From Allium sativum (taxonomy: Eukaryota > Streptophyta > Magnoliopsida > Asparagales > Amaryllidaceae): DNA of 64,000 nucleotides. Made by a program: the position numbers and the translations under genes. The stretch spans positions 808,153,160-808,217,159 of the forward strand of contig CM060919.1 in assembly GCA_030737875.1 (NCBI GenBank). Reading direction: 5' to 3'. Below, in pieces: positions 1-10,045 of this stretch (positions within the stretch are counted from its first letter, which is position 1; every line of letters starts with the position of its first letter). Under the pieces are notes generated by a model. It searched no databases. It worked only from the letters and a program-made list of their open reading frames with translations, and had not been told where the DNA came from.

Positions 1-97
1 TCCAACACTAAATATTATGGGTTTATTAATCTAATATTCCATAATCCTTTTCTTAACTGTTGATACCCATTGAACTTAGTCTATCCTTTTCGAGACA

Positions 98-110
98 CAC
101 TACAAGAAAA
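98..110 (+). repeat. CACTA left terminal inverted repeat
   Basis: CACTACAAGAAAA, preceded by the target duplication ACA at 95-97. It pairs with 27976-27988. Confidence 0.8.
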
Positions 111-300
111 GTTACCTTTCATCGCAATTACAGTCAGCGTTTTACTTGCAAATGCTGATAAAGGAACGCGCAAATGAAAAATAAGAACACCCCAACGTTG
201 TTTAAAAGTAGGACGCTGTATTTCGAGATTTTTTTCATTACGCGGGTTTCTCCCCGCCTTTCTTCCTTCTCTCTCTTTCTTCAAGAAAACAACGAAGCCC
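111..300. repeat. CACTA left subterminal region
   Basis: Contains short motifs such as CAGCGTTT, AATGCTGAT, AACGTTG and GACGCTG. These share a core with the AACGCTGTG repeats at the right end. In CACTA elements such subterminal repeats are the transposase-binding region. The open frame on the minus strand here has no recognisable product. Confidence 0.45.
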
Positions 301-1799
301 TAAATCTTTGTCAAATCATTTTAAACCTAATTAGAATAAGAGATGTACCTTAAATCCATTCATCTCTTAATCTCGCCCGCAATATCAGTTCACTCAAGCC
401 TTAATACTCCTCTAACCCGTCCTTGGCAAACAAAAGAGCATGATTCTAATTCCACACCAAGTCAACAATTAAGAGCACCACCATTGAAGAATTCTTAGTC
501 TATTCTCTTTAGAAACCTAATTTAAGGTAATTGGTTTAACTTTTAGATGAAACCCTTGAAATCACAATTTTATTATTATTATTGTGCTCTAATAATAGTC
601 AATATATTTATGCTATGATATCTACGAGGACATATAACTTATTATAGGTAATCTATGTTAGATAATTGAGGTATCTACTAAGTTAAGTTGAGATATCTAC
701 TAAGATACATGATATAGGTAATCATATCCTGTTAGCAATAGGAATTGAACTAATTAAGAAACAAGTTCAATGGCCTTCATGTCTTTTGTAATAATACATC
801 TATATAAACATGATATGTATAAGTATTAAGTTCCTATTTTTTTTTACTAATTTTCAACATTATCTGCGAAGTTGCCATATAGGTACATAGTGTGCTTCAC
901 TATATGTAAAGTATGGCTGCATACCAATATAGGACATTTACATGTATCTAAAGTCTAACCACCTCCTATTCATAACTGACATAATTTAGAATAAAACTCA
1001 TGGCATATCTACCATATACTTCACTATATGTATTTATTGTTACTACTATAAATTACACTACATGTCCACATTACTGTGATATTGAACAATGCTTAGCTGA
1101 AAATAGTTTGACATGGATGAATGTTTAGAACTATGAAAACTTACCTAAAGCAATAAATGACTAGTCTGAGGAGATGAATGCAGATATATCAATAATGGTT
1201 TCAGTTCTTTGGCCAATTCTTTAAGTAATCCATATGTCGTTTGCAAGTCGATTTGCAAGCCTGCACATTACTCATCCTAAATAACTTGTGTAATGATACC
1301 TCCAATTTATCATGAACAAATAAACACTTATTTATGATGTTTTGCATTTGCTGGATTTTTTTCTTATAACTATTCAGAATCAATTGAGTTAACTTTTATA
1401 CCTTATAGTTCAAATGTGATTTTAACAAAGCCAAAAAGTATGCAAACCAAGTTGTATTATTTGTTACACCAAAAATTACTTTTCTTGTGTTTATTCAACC
1501 GATTCTTCATTGTCGTTCTCTTCAATCGGTGATTTAGCCTCACATATATACTGTTTTACTGTACCTGCCATTTTATTATTCCTTTATGGATGGAAAGTGA
1601 CAATATCAAAATGTTTGTCCAAGGAATTATTCCAGCAGTCTTTTATTACTTCTTGCATGTTTTGTATAGTTTGTAACAACTGGAATCCGCTACAACTTTG
1701 CAAAATTTTATTTGATAACCGGTTTGATTTTCTCCAAGACTTCATCGATTACATAAAAGATCATGGACGTCCGAACGTGGCCAAGCATCACAATACATG
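301..1799. other. unassigned AT-rich part of the CACTA element
   Basis: No recognisable protein. A short minus-strand stretch near 1150-1400 reads as possible coding sequence in shifting frames, but I cannot assign it. No terminal repeats or tRNA-like features seen. Confidence 0.4.
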
Positions 1800-2075
1800 A
1801 GAAACTACTCAATTTAAAGCTGGTCTCTGCTCGATCTACAAAACTGAGCATTGATCGGCCTATAAATGGAGAATTTCTCAGTTTTAAAAACAAAGTACGT
1901 GCACTATTTTAAAACTGATCATGTTCAATGCTCCATTTTGAAACTGAGCATGAGCAATGCTCAGTTTTGAAACCGAGCACCATGCTTGGTATTAAAACCG
2001 AGTGCATTTTCGTTGCTCAGTTTTAACACTGAGCAAGAGCAATACTCAGTTTTTAGAACTAAGCACTGCAATTGG
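1800..2075. repeat. foldback motif array (GCTCAGTTTT / AAAACTGAGC)
   Basis: About 275 bp in which the decamer GCTCAGTTTT and its complement recur in diverged copies. The core is a perfect 11-bp inverted repeat, 1941-1951 (AAACTGAGCAT) against 1957-1967 (ATGCTCAGTTT), with the loop GAGCA. Flanking copies also pair imperfectly. No clear target duplication or terminal repeat was found, so this may be a subterminal or satellite-like array or a decayed foldback MITE. Confidence 0.6.
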
Positions 2076-2930
2076 AGTTTTGCTGCCAAACTCCATAGAG
2101 AAGTTACAAGAGCTTTATGCAATGAATAGCAGGTACACATTAATATCAACTTTTCATTCTCCATGAATTTTGTGTAAAATTTTGCATAGACTAAATGGAC
2201 ATTTAGCTTTAATTAATAGACTAGAGTGTATGAACTATAAGATGAATGCTTTTTTTTAACTTCATTTTTGTTGACTAACATATTTTCTCTTCTGCTTTGT
2301 AGGTTTCATACTATTGTTTCAGTTTTGTTTAAACATCATGTCTAAGCAGCGACAATAGAAGTAAGATGCGATAATATACTACCGTAGGACTTTATTATGG
2401 ATGTATTTTTCAATTGCTTTGCCCAATTTCAAGAACTTTGATATCATTATAATTAACAATTTCTGAGATTTTTGTCCCATTACAGTACTTAAAAATATTT
2501 CTACCAACTTCTATAATGGTAATTATTATACTTTTGACTCATATTTTCATTTACACTAGCTTCGCTTTGTGTTTTGCAGTTGATTTGGGCTTTTCTTTGG
2601 CTTTGTTGATTTCAACTATAATTGTATTTCTTCATTGTTTTTCATTTTGGAAGATAGCGACAGTGAGTTGGAAATTTTACAAAAGAAGGTACGACTCTAT
2701 TCCCGTTGAAATTAATTTTCACTATAAAAGTTATTGAAGGTTTGTTTGGAAATAAGGAAAAGTATCTATCTCTAATTGCTTACCATATTAATAAACAACA
2801 AAACAAAACATCTTTATTGCTCTAGTAAACAATAATGAAAACTGTATGCTAGGTTATTCTTGTGATGATTTTATTTTGTTTCCAACTAAAAAAAATTAAA
2901 AATAATAAGGTTGTGATGTGATTCAGGGTT
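2076..2930. other. unassigned part of the CACTA element
   Basis: AT-rich sequence with an exon-like stretch ending near 2685: an acidic Ser/Asp/Glu-rich reading followed by a GTACG donor-like site. I recognise no protein. Confidence 0.35.
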
Positions 2931-2984
2931 TAATATAAATTTAGCTATGAAATCCTACGGTTGTGGTGTGGCTTATGTATCAGG

Positions 2985-3092
2985 GTTAAGGCAGAGGGTA
3001 TGGTCGAGGCCATGGAAGGGGGCGTGGAAGAGGTCGTGGAGAATTCAGATCAAATGGACCAGTTCATGCTGCAGCAACTCCAACAACAAACG
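2985..3092 (+). pseudogene. possible captured exon coding an RGG/GR-rich segment
   Basis: One forward frame reads repeated Gly-Arg dipeptides (GRGYGRGHGRGRGRGRG), then about 15 ordinary residues, and ends at a GTGAGG donor-like site. An AG lies upstream. RGG/GR-rich tails occur in plant RNA-binding proteins such as Alba-domain and LSM14-type proteins, but the segment is too short to choose among them. It is the least certain of the captured fragments and could be chance coding of a GGTCGTGG-type repeat. Confidence 0.35.
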
Positions 3093-3925
3093 GTGAGGCC
3101 TAAAGCTATTGGCAAGCTCCTTATATCTTTCTATCATTGGATGACTGCTCATGCTTTCTCTTATTATTATTTATGTTGTCCTTGTTTTTAAGTTCCCGAC
3201 ACCTAATTTTACAAGAAAGTGGTTCTTGTTTTATCCGTGTTCGGTTTACCTATGCTTTCAAATTCCTATATTCCATACCCATTAGATAAAACAATATCGT
3301 ATCATTTCTTTTGCAGGGCAGTACATTCTTTTATTCTTTCTAAGAAATGTCTTATGTTTATATGTTAAAAAAAGGAAAAAAGAAGGGAAAAAAAGATAAG
3401 CTTCCTCAGCAAAGAATTAAATCTAATACTAATTCAGGAAGTGAATAATTCTCACAGTTCCTATCTGACTCCTTGATTAATAATATTATTACATATGAAA
3501 TAAACTGTCACTATATATAATATTGTGTGGGAATGGCTTATTTTTCAGTGTCTGTTGTGTATCTGCTAGGTTAATGTCCATGCTAGTGTAATTATTGATG
3601 TGCTTTTATATTTATATATGTGCAAAATGCTATGTAGCAGATTTGCTACACTAGGTTATTGCACCTGTTGCGGTGCAGACTTGAAGTGAAACATCGTTTT
3701 GTTTCATTGTTGAAACATATACATGTGTCTATACTTTCTTTTTTTTTGGGGAACGAAGATGCTCTACCTCCTAATCATAAAATCGTTGGTTTTACAGAAG
3801 ATCAACAGTACACTGTCTAATAAACAACCACATATCTCTAGCTAATAAGAGATTGAATTCTTTTGTTTACAAATAACTCTCTCTTAAATCATGAACGGTA
3901 ATAAACAAGACATACACATACATAC
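3093..3925. other. unassigned part of the CACTA element
   Basis: AT-rich sequence, perhaps intron-like. It includes a poly-purine run near 3366-3400. No coding sequence recognised. Confidence 0.35.
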
Positions 3926-3930
3926 ATAGC

Positions 3931-4215
3931 TTACTTGGAAGCAATAGTGTGTAAACCTAAAGGTGTATTATCTAAAACAGGAACACAACCTTCTTTAAAA
4001 AACTGGCTTATGAGATCATTAACCAACTTTGGCCTCAACATGAGGAAGATGGCCGCAATCTGGTATCTGACATAAAGATGAATTTACGAGCTCCTCCTTT
4101 AACCTCTGAGCTAAGGTGTTGTCTATAATTCGATCATTTTCTCCCCATATGATCGATAAGTGTTTTGGTTTAATGATTTATTTGATGGCTGATGTTGTAT
4201 CCACCATTTGATTCC
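3931..4215 (-). pseudogene. captured alpha/beta-hydrolase C-terminal fragment
   Basis: On the minus strand the sequence reads SIIWGENDRIIDNTLAQRL, then an Ile-Pro-Asp-Cys-Gly-His-Leu-Pro-His-Val-Glu block, then a 30-residue tail ending in a stop at 3931-3933. The IIWGENDRI strand and the CGHLPHVE box are hallmarks of alpha/beta-hydrolase fold enzymes (the strand before the catalytic Asp, and the catalytic His). A Gly-Gly-Tyr-Asn-like stretch precedes them. The reading is broken by a stop near 4170 and by frame changes before the IIWG block and directly after HVE. It is far shorter than a full hydrolase of about 300 residues. It lies about 20 bp from an actin fragment in the same orientation, so two unrelated genes are abutted. 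Substrate and exact subfamily cannot be told. Confidence 0.78.
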
Positions 4216-4236
4216 ATGACACATGTACTATATGCA

Positions 4237-4495
4237 CTACATGAAAAGTAGTTTATAACTATCCGCATCTTCTCATCAGGTAGTTCATGGCTTTTTTTTC
4301 TATTGCAGAGCTGCTTTTGGTTGTTTCAAGTTCTTATTTGTAGTCTAAGGCAACACATGCAAGCTTTTCTTTAATGTCCCTAACAAGTTCGCGCTCTGCT
4401 GTTGTAGTGAACGTATAACCTCTTTCGGTTAGGATTTTCATCAGGTTGCCTGTTAGATCACGACCAGCGAGATCTAAACGGAGGACTGTGTAGTG
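4237..4495 (-). pseudogene. captured actin gene fragment
   Basis: The minus strand reads [11 protein letters not shown], then [19 protein letters not shown], then [16 protein letters not shown], a stop where actin has Glu-Gln, ELETTKSSSAIEK, and, after a frame change, a SHELPDE block. This matches the near-invariant middle of actin (roughly residues 175-245 of about 377). The conserved GRDLT and AERE motifs are present. A stop codon and a frameshift exclude function. Both ends of actin are missing. Its presence inside a CACTA transposon, next to a hydrolase fragment, shows capture of host DNA. The similarity is strong and the call is firm; when the capture happened cannot be told. Confidence 0.88.
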
Positions 4496-4660
4496 GTGCT
4501 GATGTACTCTTCTAAGCTTTTTCAGGGCTGAAGTTGGAAGTCTTGCATTGCATGCTTGCTGCTTCTATGCTTTATGTATATGTTGATGAGGCAAAGTTGA
4601 ATAGCATAAAAATTGGGAAGATTCCTAATTTTTTGGCTATTCAACTCTTACCTTATCAAC

Positions 4661-4665
4661 TGTAT
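4661..4665. repeat. target-site duplication TGTAT, left copy
   Basis: TGTAT directly before the left LTR of the gag-only element. The second copy is at 23217-23221. Five bases is the usual size for LTR retrotransposons. Confidence 0.9.
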
Positions 4666-5514
4666 TGTTTATCCCTAAAAAGCATGTGCATAATTGGTGT
4701 GTCAAATCTTTGTAAGAGCTACGGGGCGACCGCTCCAGGGCTCAGATATGCATGAACGATCCAAGACTCTCGGGTCGTTCATGAAAGGTAAAAAAACAGC
4801 CCCATAAGACCAAGGCTGAACGTATCAATAATGTCTGAGCACGACAAGGAAGGACACACAACATCAAAATAGATGGGTTGCACGCCGGTCATGCAGCATG
4901 GTTCGACCATACAAAGAGACGATATGGCCCAGGAAAGCTTGGAAGACACATGTTTGATATAAGAGCCGCCCGTTCCAATATCAAAGGGTCGTTTGCACAT
5001 AACCATGAATACAACATAAACTAAAAAGTAAGAGCATAGTTCAAAGGACCGGTCGTCCATATCCAAAGAAGTCTGTCGCTCATATCTCCGAAGAGGTTGG
5101 TCGCTCATATCAGGAAAAGTTACTTATCTCTACGGCAAAAAGGCGTTCAAACGCTCAGGCATAAAGAGGATTTAGCAAGAACGGTTAGTTCGACTGCTCA
5201 TCAGAATGGGTTGGATTAACTCGTCCATGGGGAAAGGTCATATGTACAAGAGAAGGAAGAGGATCGGTTCTGACCATACGTTCCACTCTGCAGTCATCCG
5301 TTCATACTGCCATGGTCGATCTTACATAACAAGGAATATAAAGACGCCAGAAGTCTCACATGTCTCCCATGTCCGCTCGCCTGTTCCTCAATCAGTCATC
5401 AGAGCTTCAATCAGATGTTACCTATCAGTCAGTCAGACACCAGCTCGTAAAGGGTTGCGCTTACATTCTGTTCTACAAGCCTTGATCATTCGCTTACGGG
5501 CTACAGTACTAATC
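4666..5514 (+). repeat. left LTR of the gag-only element, 5' part
   Basis: Aligns with 21442-22358 of the right LTR. It is cut at 5510-5514 (TAATC) by the nested chromovirus and resumes at 15797. The forward frame at 5206-5580 runs across the junction and is not a gene. Confidence 0.9.
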
Positions 5515-6469
5515 TGTGACGGCCCGCCCCGCACCAACCGAAATTTTCTCCAAAGGTGCGCTGTACACATGTCCAGTTAGCACGGGACGGATCGTCAGAA
5601 GAAAAGAAAGAAGAGAATGAGCTAATCAAGGAACCTGTAGAATGTCTCACAGTGCATAGGATAAAATATAATAACAACATACTTGAAATAAAACAGGAGA
5701 GACAGTGCAAAAGCTGAAAACCAGAACTAAGCATCATAGCAGCGGAAATCCAAAATACAGCTTATTACAACTTTCCAAACTGTCTCAAAAAGCAAAAGTT
5801 AGATAAATGAGGTACACTACTAATGTCCAAGTAGCGACCACCAACGACACAGGGAGAATATCTATATATCATACGTGGAAGCCTCCTGCCCGCCTTCGGA
5901 TCAGCTACTCGCGCATCACCAGCTAACCATAACCTGTCTCTAGTCTGCTCGTGTGAGCACCCAGAGTAATAAGAGGAGACATAAAACTCTGGGTCAGACA
6001 TAAAGCCTGGTATGAGCGATAAGCAACAAAACATAACAATAACAGGTATAATCCAATCATACCTGAACCTGGACCTGCAACCAAAGAGTTAGCACTACAT
6101 ACTGTACAACACTCTAAGGTGCCCTTTCAAATGGTGTAAAGATAACGGGGGTGGGGGAGTGCATGTCATAGTGATGCCAAACAATCAAGCATAGCAATCA
6201 TCCTCACATCCCTCACTCAGTGCGTAAAGCATACGATATCCACTACTCTGGTCACCTAATACTTTGGGCCATGACGGAATCCAATCCCGTATAACTATCA
6301 CTACAAGCCCACCATCCATCTCTCAGTGGTGAACCAAAGTTATGAATACCGACAACCCCTTTGCACACGTCCCGCAGCAAAGCCCAATCACGAAGTGAAC
6401 TCATTGGTTCCCATCTGGATCCTGAGCTCTAACTTCCATTTGGACTACCTTTGCATCTCGGGTTTTTGG

Positions 6470-6905
6470 TCAATACTGGATCGGTTCGGATTCCCCTTGC
6501 CATCGGTTCGGTTCGGATTGCTTCATCACCTCGGATCGGATCGAGTTCCTCAAGTCAATCCATGATGCACCGGATCGGGTCGGGTCGTGCTCCATGCTCC
6601 AACTCGTGGTGGTTCGGATCGTAGCCAAGCTCCAGATTAGTTCGGATACAACCCAGGTCGTACTTAACATCTCGGTTCGTGACAAGTTCCTTCGGGTCGG
6701 ATCGGAGGATGCCATCGGGTTCGGGTCGGAGAAGAATACTCCACGGGCGGTTCGGTTCGTGGCCATGCTCCGGTCGTATCGTCCCATCGTTCACGATCGG
6801 ATCGGTCAAAGAACTTCAGGTGAAAGGGGTCGGCTCGTGGTCACCTTCCATGGACGGATCGGGTCGGGGTCTTATGAACGGTTCGGGTCGGGCTATCCGA
6901 TCCGA
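6470..6905. repeat. CpG-rich low-complexity block (TTCGGATCGG / TCGGGTCGGG)
   Basis: Dense irregular array of GGTTCGG, CGGATCGG and CGGGTCGG words, mirrored at 14165-14605 in the other LTR. It is strikingly GC- and CpG-rich against the AT-rich surroundings. Long open frames occur on both strands because few stop codons can form. Confidence 0.75.
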
Positions 6906-7367
6906 TCCGGTTTCCTGCACTTTCCTACAACTTCCAACGACAGTTTATACGCCTCTTGATTGACATAGAAATATGTTTATTTTATGCTCTTATATCTTAT
7001 CTTTTGTATATAAATAAATATTACTTGGGTATTGTTTTGTTACTTTTACAGATATTCCAACCCAGCCCGCATGCAACCAGAAATGTAGAGAAATAAAGTT
7101 CAATCTTCTGTGTTTTTGCATTTTGAAGAATTGTAGATGAAGATATCACATTTAGTTGCTGTTGGACAAGAAAAGGATTGATAAAAAGGCTTTGAACATC
7201 ACAAATCAATGAAGAAATGTCAAGGAAGCAAGAGGAAAAAAGAGAAAAGGCCCAAATTTGCCTTATTTATCTAAGGCCCATTTATGTTTCTCATTGTAAC
7301 TAATTAGTGGTGTAATGACCAGGCCCATTTACCATTAGGGTTAGGGTTAGGGTTTGGCTATCTACCC

Positions 7368-7376
7368 TATATATAC
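7368..7376 (+). promoter_or_regulatory. TATA box of the solo LTR
   Basis: CTATATATA about 15 bp downstream of a GGGTTAGGG telobox-like run (7337-7353). AATAAA follows about 60 bp later at 7431, giving a short R region. Confidence 0.6.
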
Positions 7377-7481
7377 CCTTGTAATAACCTTGTAGCCACC
7401 ATCTCATCTCATATCTTATTCCATTTCTCTAATAAAGTTCTTCTTCCTCTTTTTATTTTTCTGTTATTTTCTAATTTCTTA

Positions 7482-7701
7482 ACAATTAGTGTTGTCTACA
7501 CGATTAGATTCGGTAGAACACTAATTGTATTTTTCACTTATTTTCATTAGCGATTGACCGTCTGATTAGATTCAGCGGTAATCCTAATTCTTATTTTCTG
7601 TTCGTTTAATTTTGTTCTGCAATTTTATTTCCATTGTTCTATTTTATCTTTCATCATTGAATTCATTACAGATCCGATTAGATTCGAATCTGCAGTGAAT
7701 T
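7482..7701 (+). repeat. three consecutive hairpins sharing the loop ATTAGATT
   Basis: Stem 1: 7482-7493 pairs perfectly with 7517-7528 (12 bp), plus CTAC/GTAG, loop 7503-7510. Stem 2: 7546-7564 pairs with 7573-7588, broken only by three single-base bulges, loop 7565-7572. Stem 3: CAGAT 7669-7673 with ATCTG 7688-7692, CG/CG inside and AATTCA 7660-7665 with TGAATT 7696-7701 outside, loop 7677-7684. The stems differ in sequence; the eight loop bases are identical. Confidence 0.8.
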
Positions 7702-9045
7702 TAATTGCATCTTTTATTTGTAGTTTCAATTTTTATTTTGTTTTGCAAAATCAACCTCCAAAGTTCGTCTAACACGCCCACGAAACATATAAATAATAAA
7801 ATTTAACTTTCCTCCCTGTGTTCGACCTGTATGCTACACACCTGTATGCTTGCAGAATTTATTACAAATGTCGCGCTTTTCTAATTCATAGATTAGCGTC
7901 GATCACCTCTCGATGGCGTTTTCGACCATTCTAACTATTCTAATCAATCACAAAGCATACCATACATTCATAGCAACCAGTAGAAGCGACCTCAAACACC
8001 AAAACAACAATATGATGGGTTAAAATGGATCAAACATAGCCAAAATCCCATATTTCCCCTTAAGCATGTTTAAGAACAACTAAGCATAGGATTAACAAAA
8101 CTTAACCAAATTAACCCAAAATTCCAACAGAGGTCTAAATCAATATTTCTGAATTTCTGAATATTTTTCTAGATTTTTAACATGCATAAATTCGCTAATT
8201 ATCACTAATCACCCCTTATTCCCCCAAATTCCGGGATTTGCAAAATTAGTTGAAATTAACCCCAAATTCATATCAGAGACATAAAATGATGTTTTAGAAT
8301 TTTAGGAATTTTTCTAGATTTTTCTGAGCCATAATTTCGCTAATCTTCGCTAATTACCATAATTAGCCGTAATTAGTGAAAAACAATGCAAATCACTCAC
8401 CTTACCCACAAACAAACTTTAGATCTGAAATAATCTCTGATTTGGATCCAATCCCTATGTGTTTTAGCAGCTCTCTCTCTGATTTGGTGCTACCCTCCGT
8501 TGATTTGATGTAGTTTTGCTTAATCTTCGATTAGAAAGTGATTAGAGACGATTTGGGATGAAATTAGAAGGTGGAGGCCATGGCTAGAGCTCAAAGGAGG
8601 TTTGTGGCTGCTGGAAAATGAATGAAAAATCGTTTTCTAAACCCTAGCAGCCCTCAAATACCTCTAAACCCGAAATTCCCCATTGGGCCTAGCTGTTAAT
8701 CACCTGGTTTAGCCCAATTAAGTTGTTTTTCACCTTCTAAACCTTGTTTCAGCCATATCTCCCAAACGGTAAGTCCGTTTGGCTAATGTAACCACTCTAC
8801 GGAAAGAGAAACCATCATTCAAATCCAATGGAAGTGGTTTCAGGTCAAAAATTCTTTCCAATCAAAAGTTATGGACGAAACAAGATCAGCTAGGGGCAAA
8901 ACAGTCATTTAAAAATCGGCAAAAATCATGAACATGGGAAATGACCCCAATAGTCGTTTCCCAAAGCCACATGACCATACGACTTCGTATAAGAAAGAAA
9001 TAAATATTCTACGATCCTCCGATGCGTAGAATGCGGGTTGTTACA

Positions 9046-9058
9046 TTCTCCCCCCTTT
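9046..9058 (-). promoter_or_regulatory. polypurine tract of the chromovirus-like element
   Basis: On the minus strand AAAGGGGGGAGAA lies directly against the LTR end. It is the expected primer for plus-strand DNA synthesis. Confidence 0.8.
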
Positions 9059-9205
9059 AAGAAATTTCGCCCCCGAAATTCCCTAACCAAAACACACAAA
9101 GGGTCCCGCATGCCTATCAGCCCCAAAACAACAATCAACATGCAAAACAAGTCTATCCTAACATGCGGTTTACTAACAAGGGAAGAAACTATCACTACCA
9201 AAACC

Positions 9206-10045
9206 TTACCAGGCAAAGAGTTCTGGATACTTCTTCCTTATATCTTTCTCTGTTTCCCAAGTATAGTCTTTTTCATTCTCACCCCACTGGACTTTGACTA
9301 GTTTCACCGCCTTCCTTCGAAGCTGCTTCGTATCGTTCCCAACAATACGCATAGGCTTGCGGTTCTCAACCGCCTCGGGTTCAACCTCGCTATCGTCCAA
9401 CTGATCTGGTGAAATAGCCACATTAGGGTCTTGCACAAACTTCCTTAACTGGGAAACATGAAATACGTTGTGAACTCCCGCCATCTTGTCAGGTAGCTCT
9501 ACTTCATACGTCAAATTCCCAACTTGCTCGAGGACTGGGAATGGACCAACAAATCTTGGTGCTAACTTACCTCTCCAACCAATCCGAATCACATTCTCAA
9601 TGGAGAGATCTTGACGAACACCAAGTTGTTAACGAAGAATTCCAAATCTCTTCGTCTCCTATCGAGATAAGTCTTCTGCCTATCTTGGGTAGCCTTCATT
9701 CTGTAATATACAATTCACTCAAATACCATCATGACCTGACCTAGTCCTTGGTAAACTATCAATATAATCCATTTGAGACTTGTTTTCAACGGTTGTGACA
9801 AACCACTAAGCTTCCTTTGCTCAGCTTTAACTAACTGGCAATTCATGCATTTGGACATAAACTTCCCAACGTCTCTCTTTATCCTTTCCCAGTAGTTGAT
9901 CTGCTCCATGTCTCAATACATCTTGTTACCATTTGGATGTATAGTCAATTTCGGGTGATGATATACTCTAAGCACTTCACCTCCCAGTCCATCTACGTTG
10001 GGTACAACTAGTCCCTTATTCTTTCGAAGCCACCCTTCTCGATCA
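9206..10045 (-). pseudogene. integrase remnant with chromodomain (Ty3/gypsy chromovirus)
   Basis: Reading down the minus strand: an integrase N-terminal zinc-binding region (His-His near 9930-9965, then CMNCQ at about 9860), then a jump at about 9715 directly into the C-terminal RRRRDLEF-like region, then the GPF module (GPFPVLEQVGNLTYEVELP). The last 50 residues are a chromodomain (PMRIVGNDTK, then KVQWGENEKDYTWE, ending YPELFAW). The 9206-9592 part is an open frame of 128 codons. The whole catalytic core with its Asp-Asp-Glu residues is deleted. A stop lies near 9920 and a frame change near 9600. In intact chromoviruses this protein inserts the cDNA and the chromodomain directs it to chromatin; here it cannot act. 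Confidence 0.87.

Larger units (their letters stand above)
6957..7905 (+). mobile_element. solo LTR, 949 bp (level 5)
   Basis: Begins TGATTGAC and ends GTCGATCA, which form a short imperfect inverted repeat. It is flanked by CCTCT at 6952-6956 and 7906-7910. The other LTR of the host element has this site empty at about 14650, which proves insertion. Inside are a TATA box (7368-7376), a polyadenylation signal AATAAA (7431-7436) and a 460-bp tail with three hairpins. No coding, primer site or polypurine tract is present. It is read as a solo LTR left by recombination between the ends of a full element; a small non-autonomous unit is possible. Orientation is taken from the TATA-to-AATAAA order. 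Confidence 0.85.
5515..9045 (-). repeat. LTR of the chromovirus-like element (3' LTR in its orientation), with nested solo LTR
   Basis: Matches 13210-15791 once 6957-7905 and one CCTCT copy are removed. It contains the CGGATCGG-rich block at 6470-6905. Open frames on both strands within it arise from composition and are not genes. Confidence 0.92.

Noticed and set aside
5206..5580. 124-codon frame at the LTR/chromovirus junction
   Set aside because: It crosses the insertion point at 5515, so it joins two unrelated elements.
7337..7353. Telomere-like GGGTTAGGGTTAGGG run
   Set aside because: Only about two and a half units, just upstream of the TATA box; better seen as a telobox-like promoter word than as an interstitial telomere.
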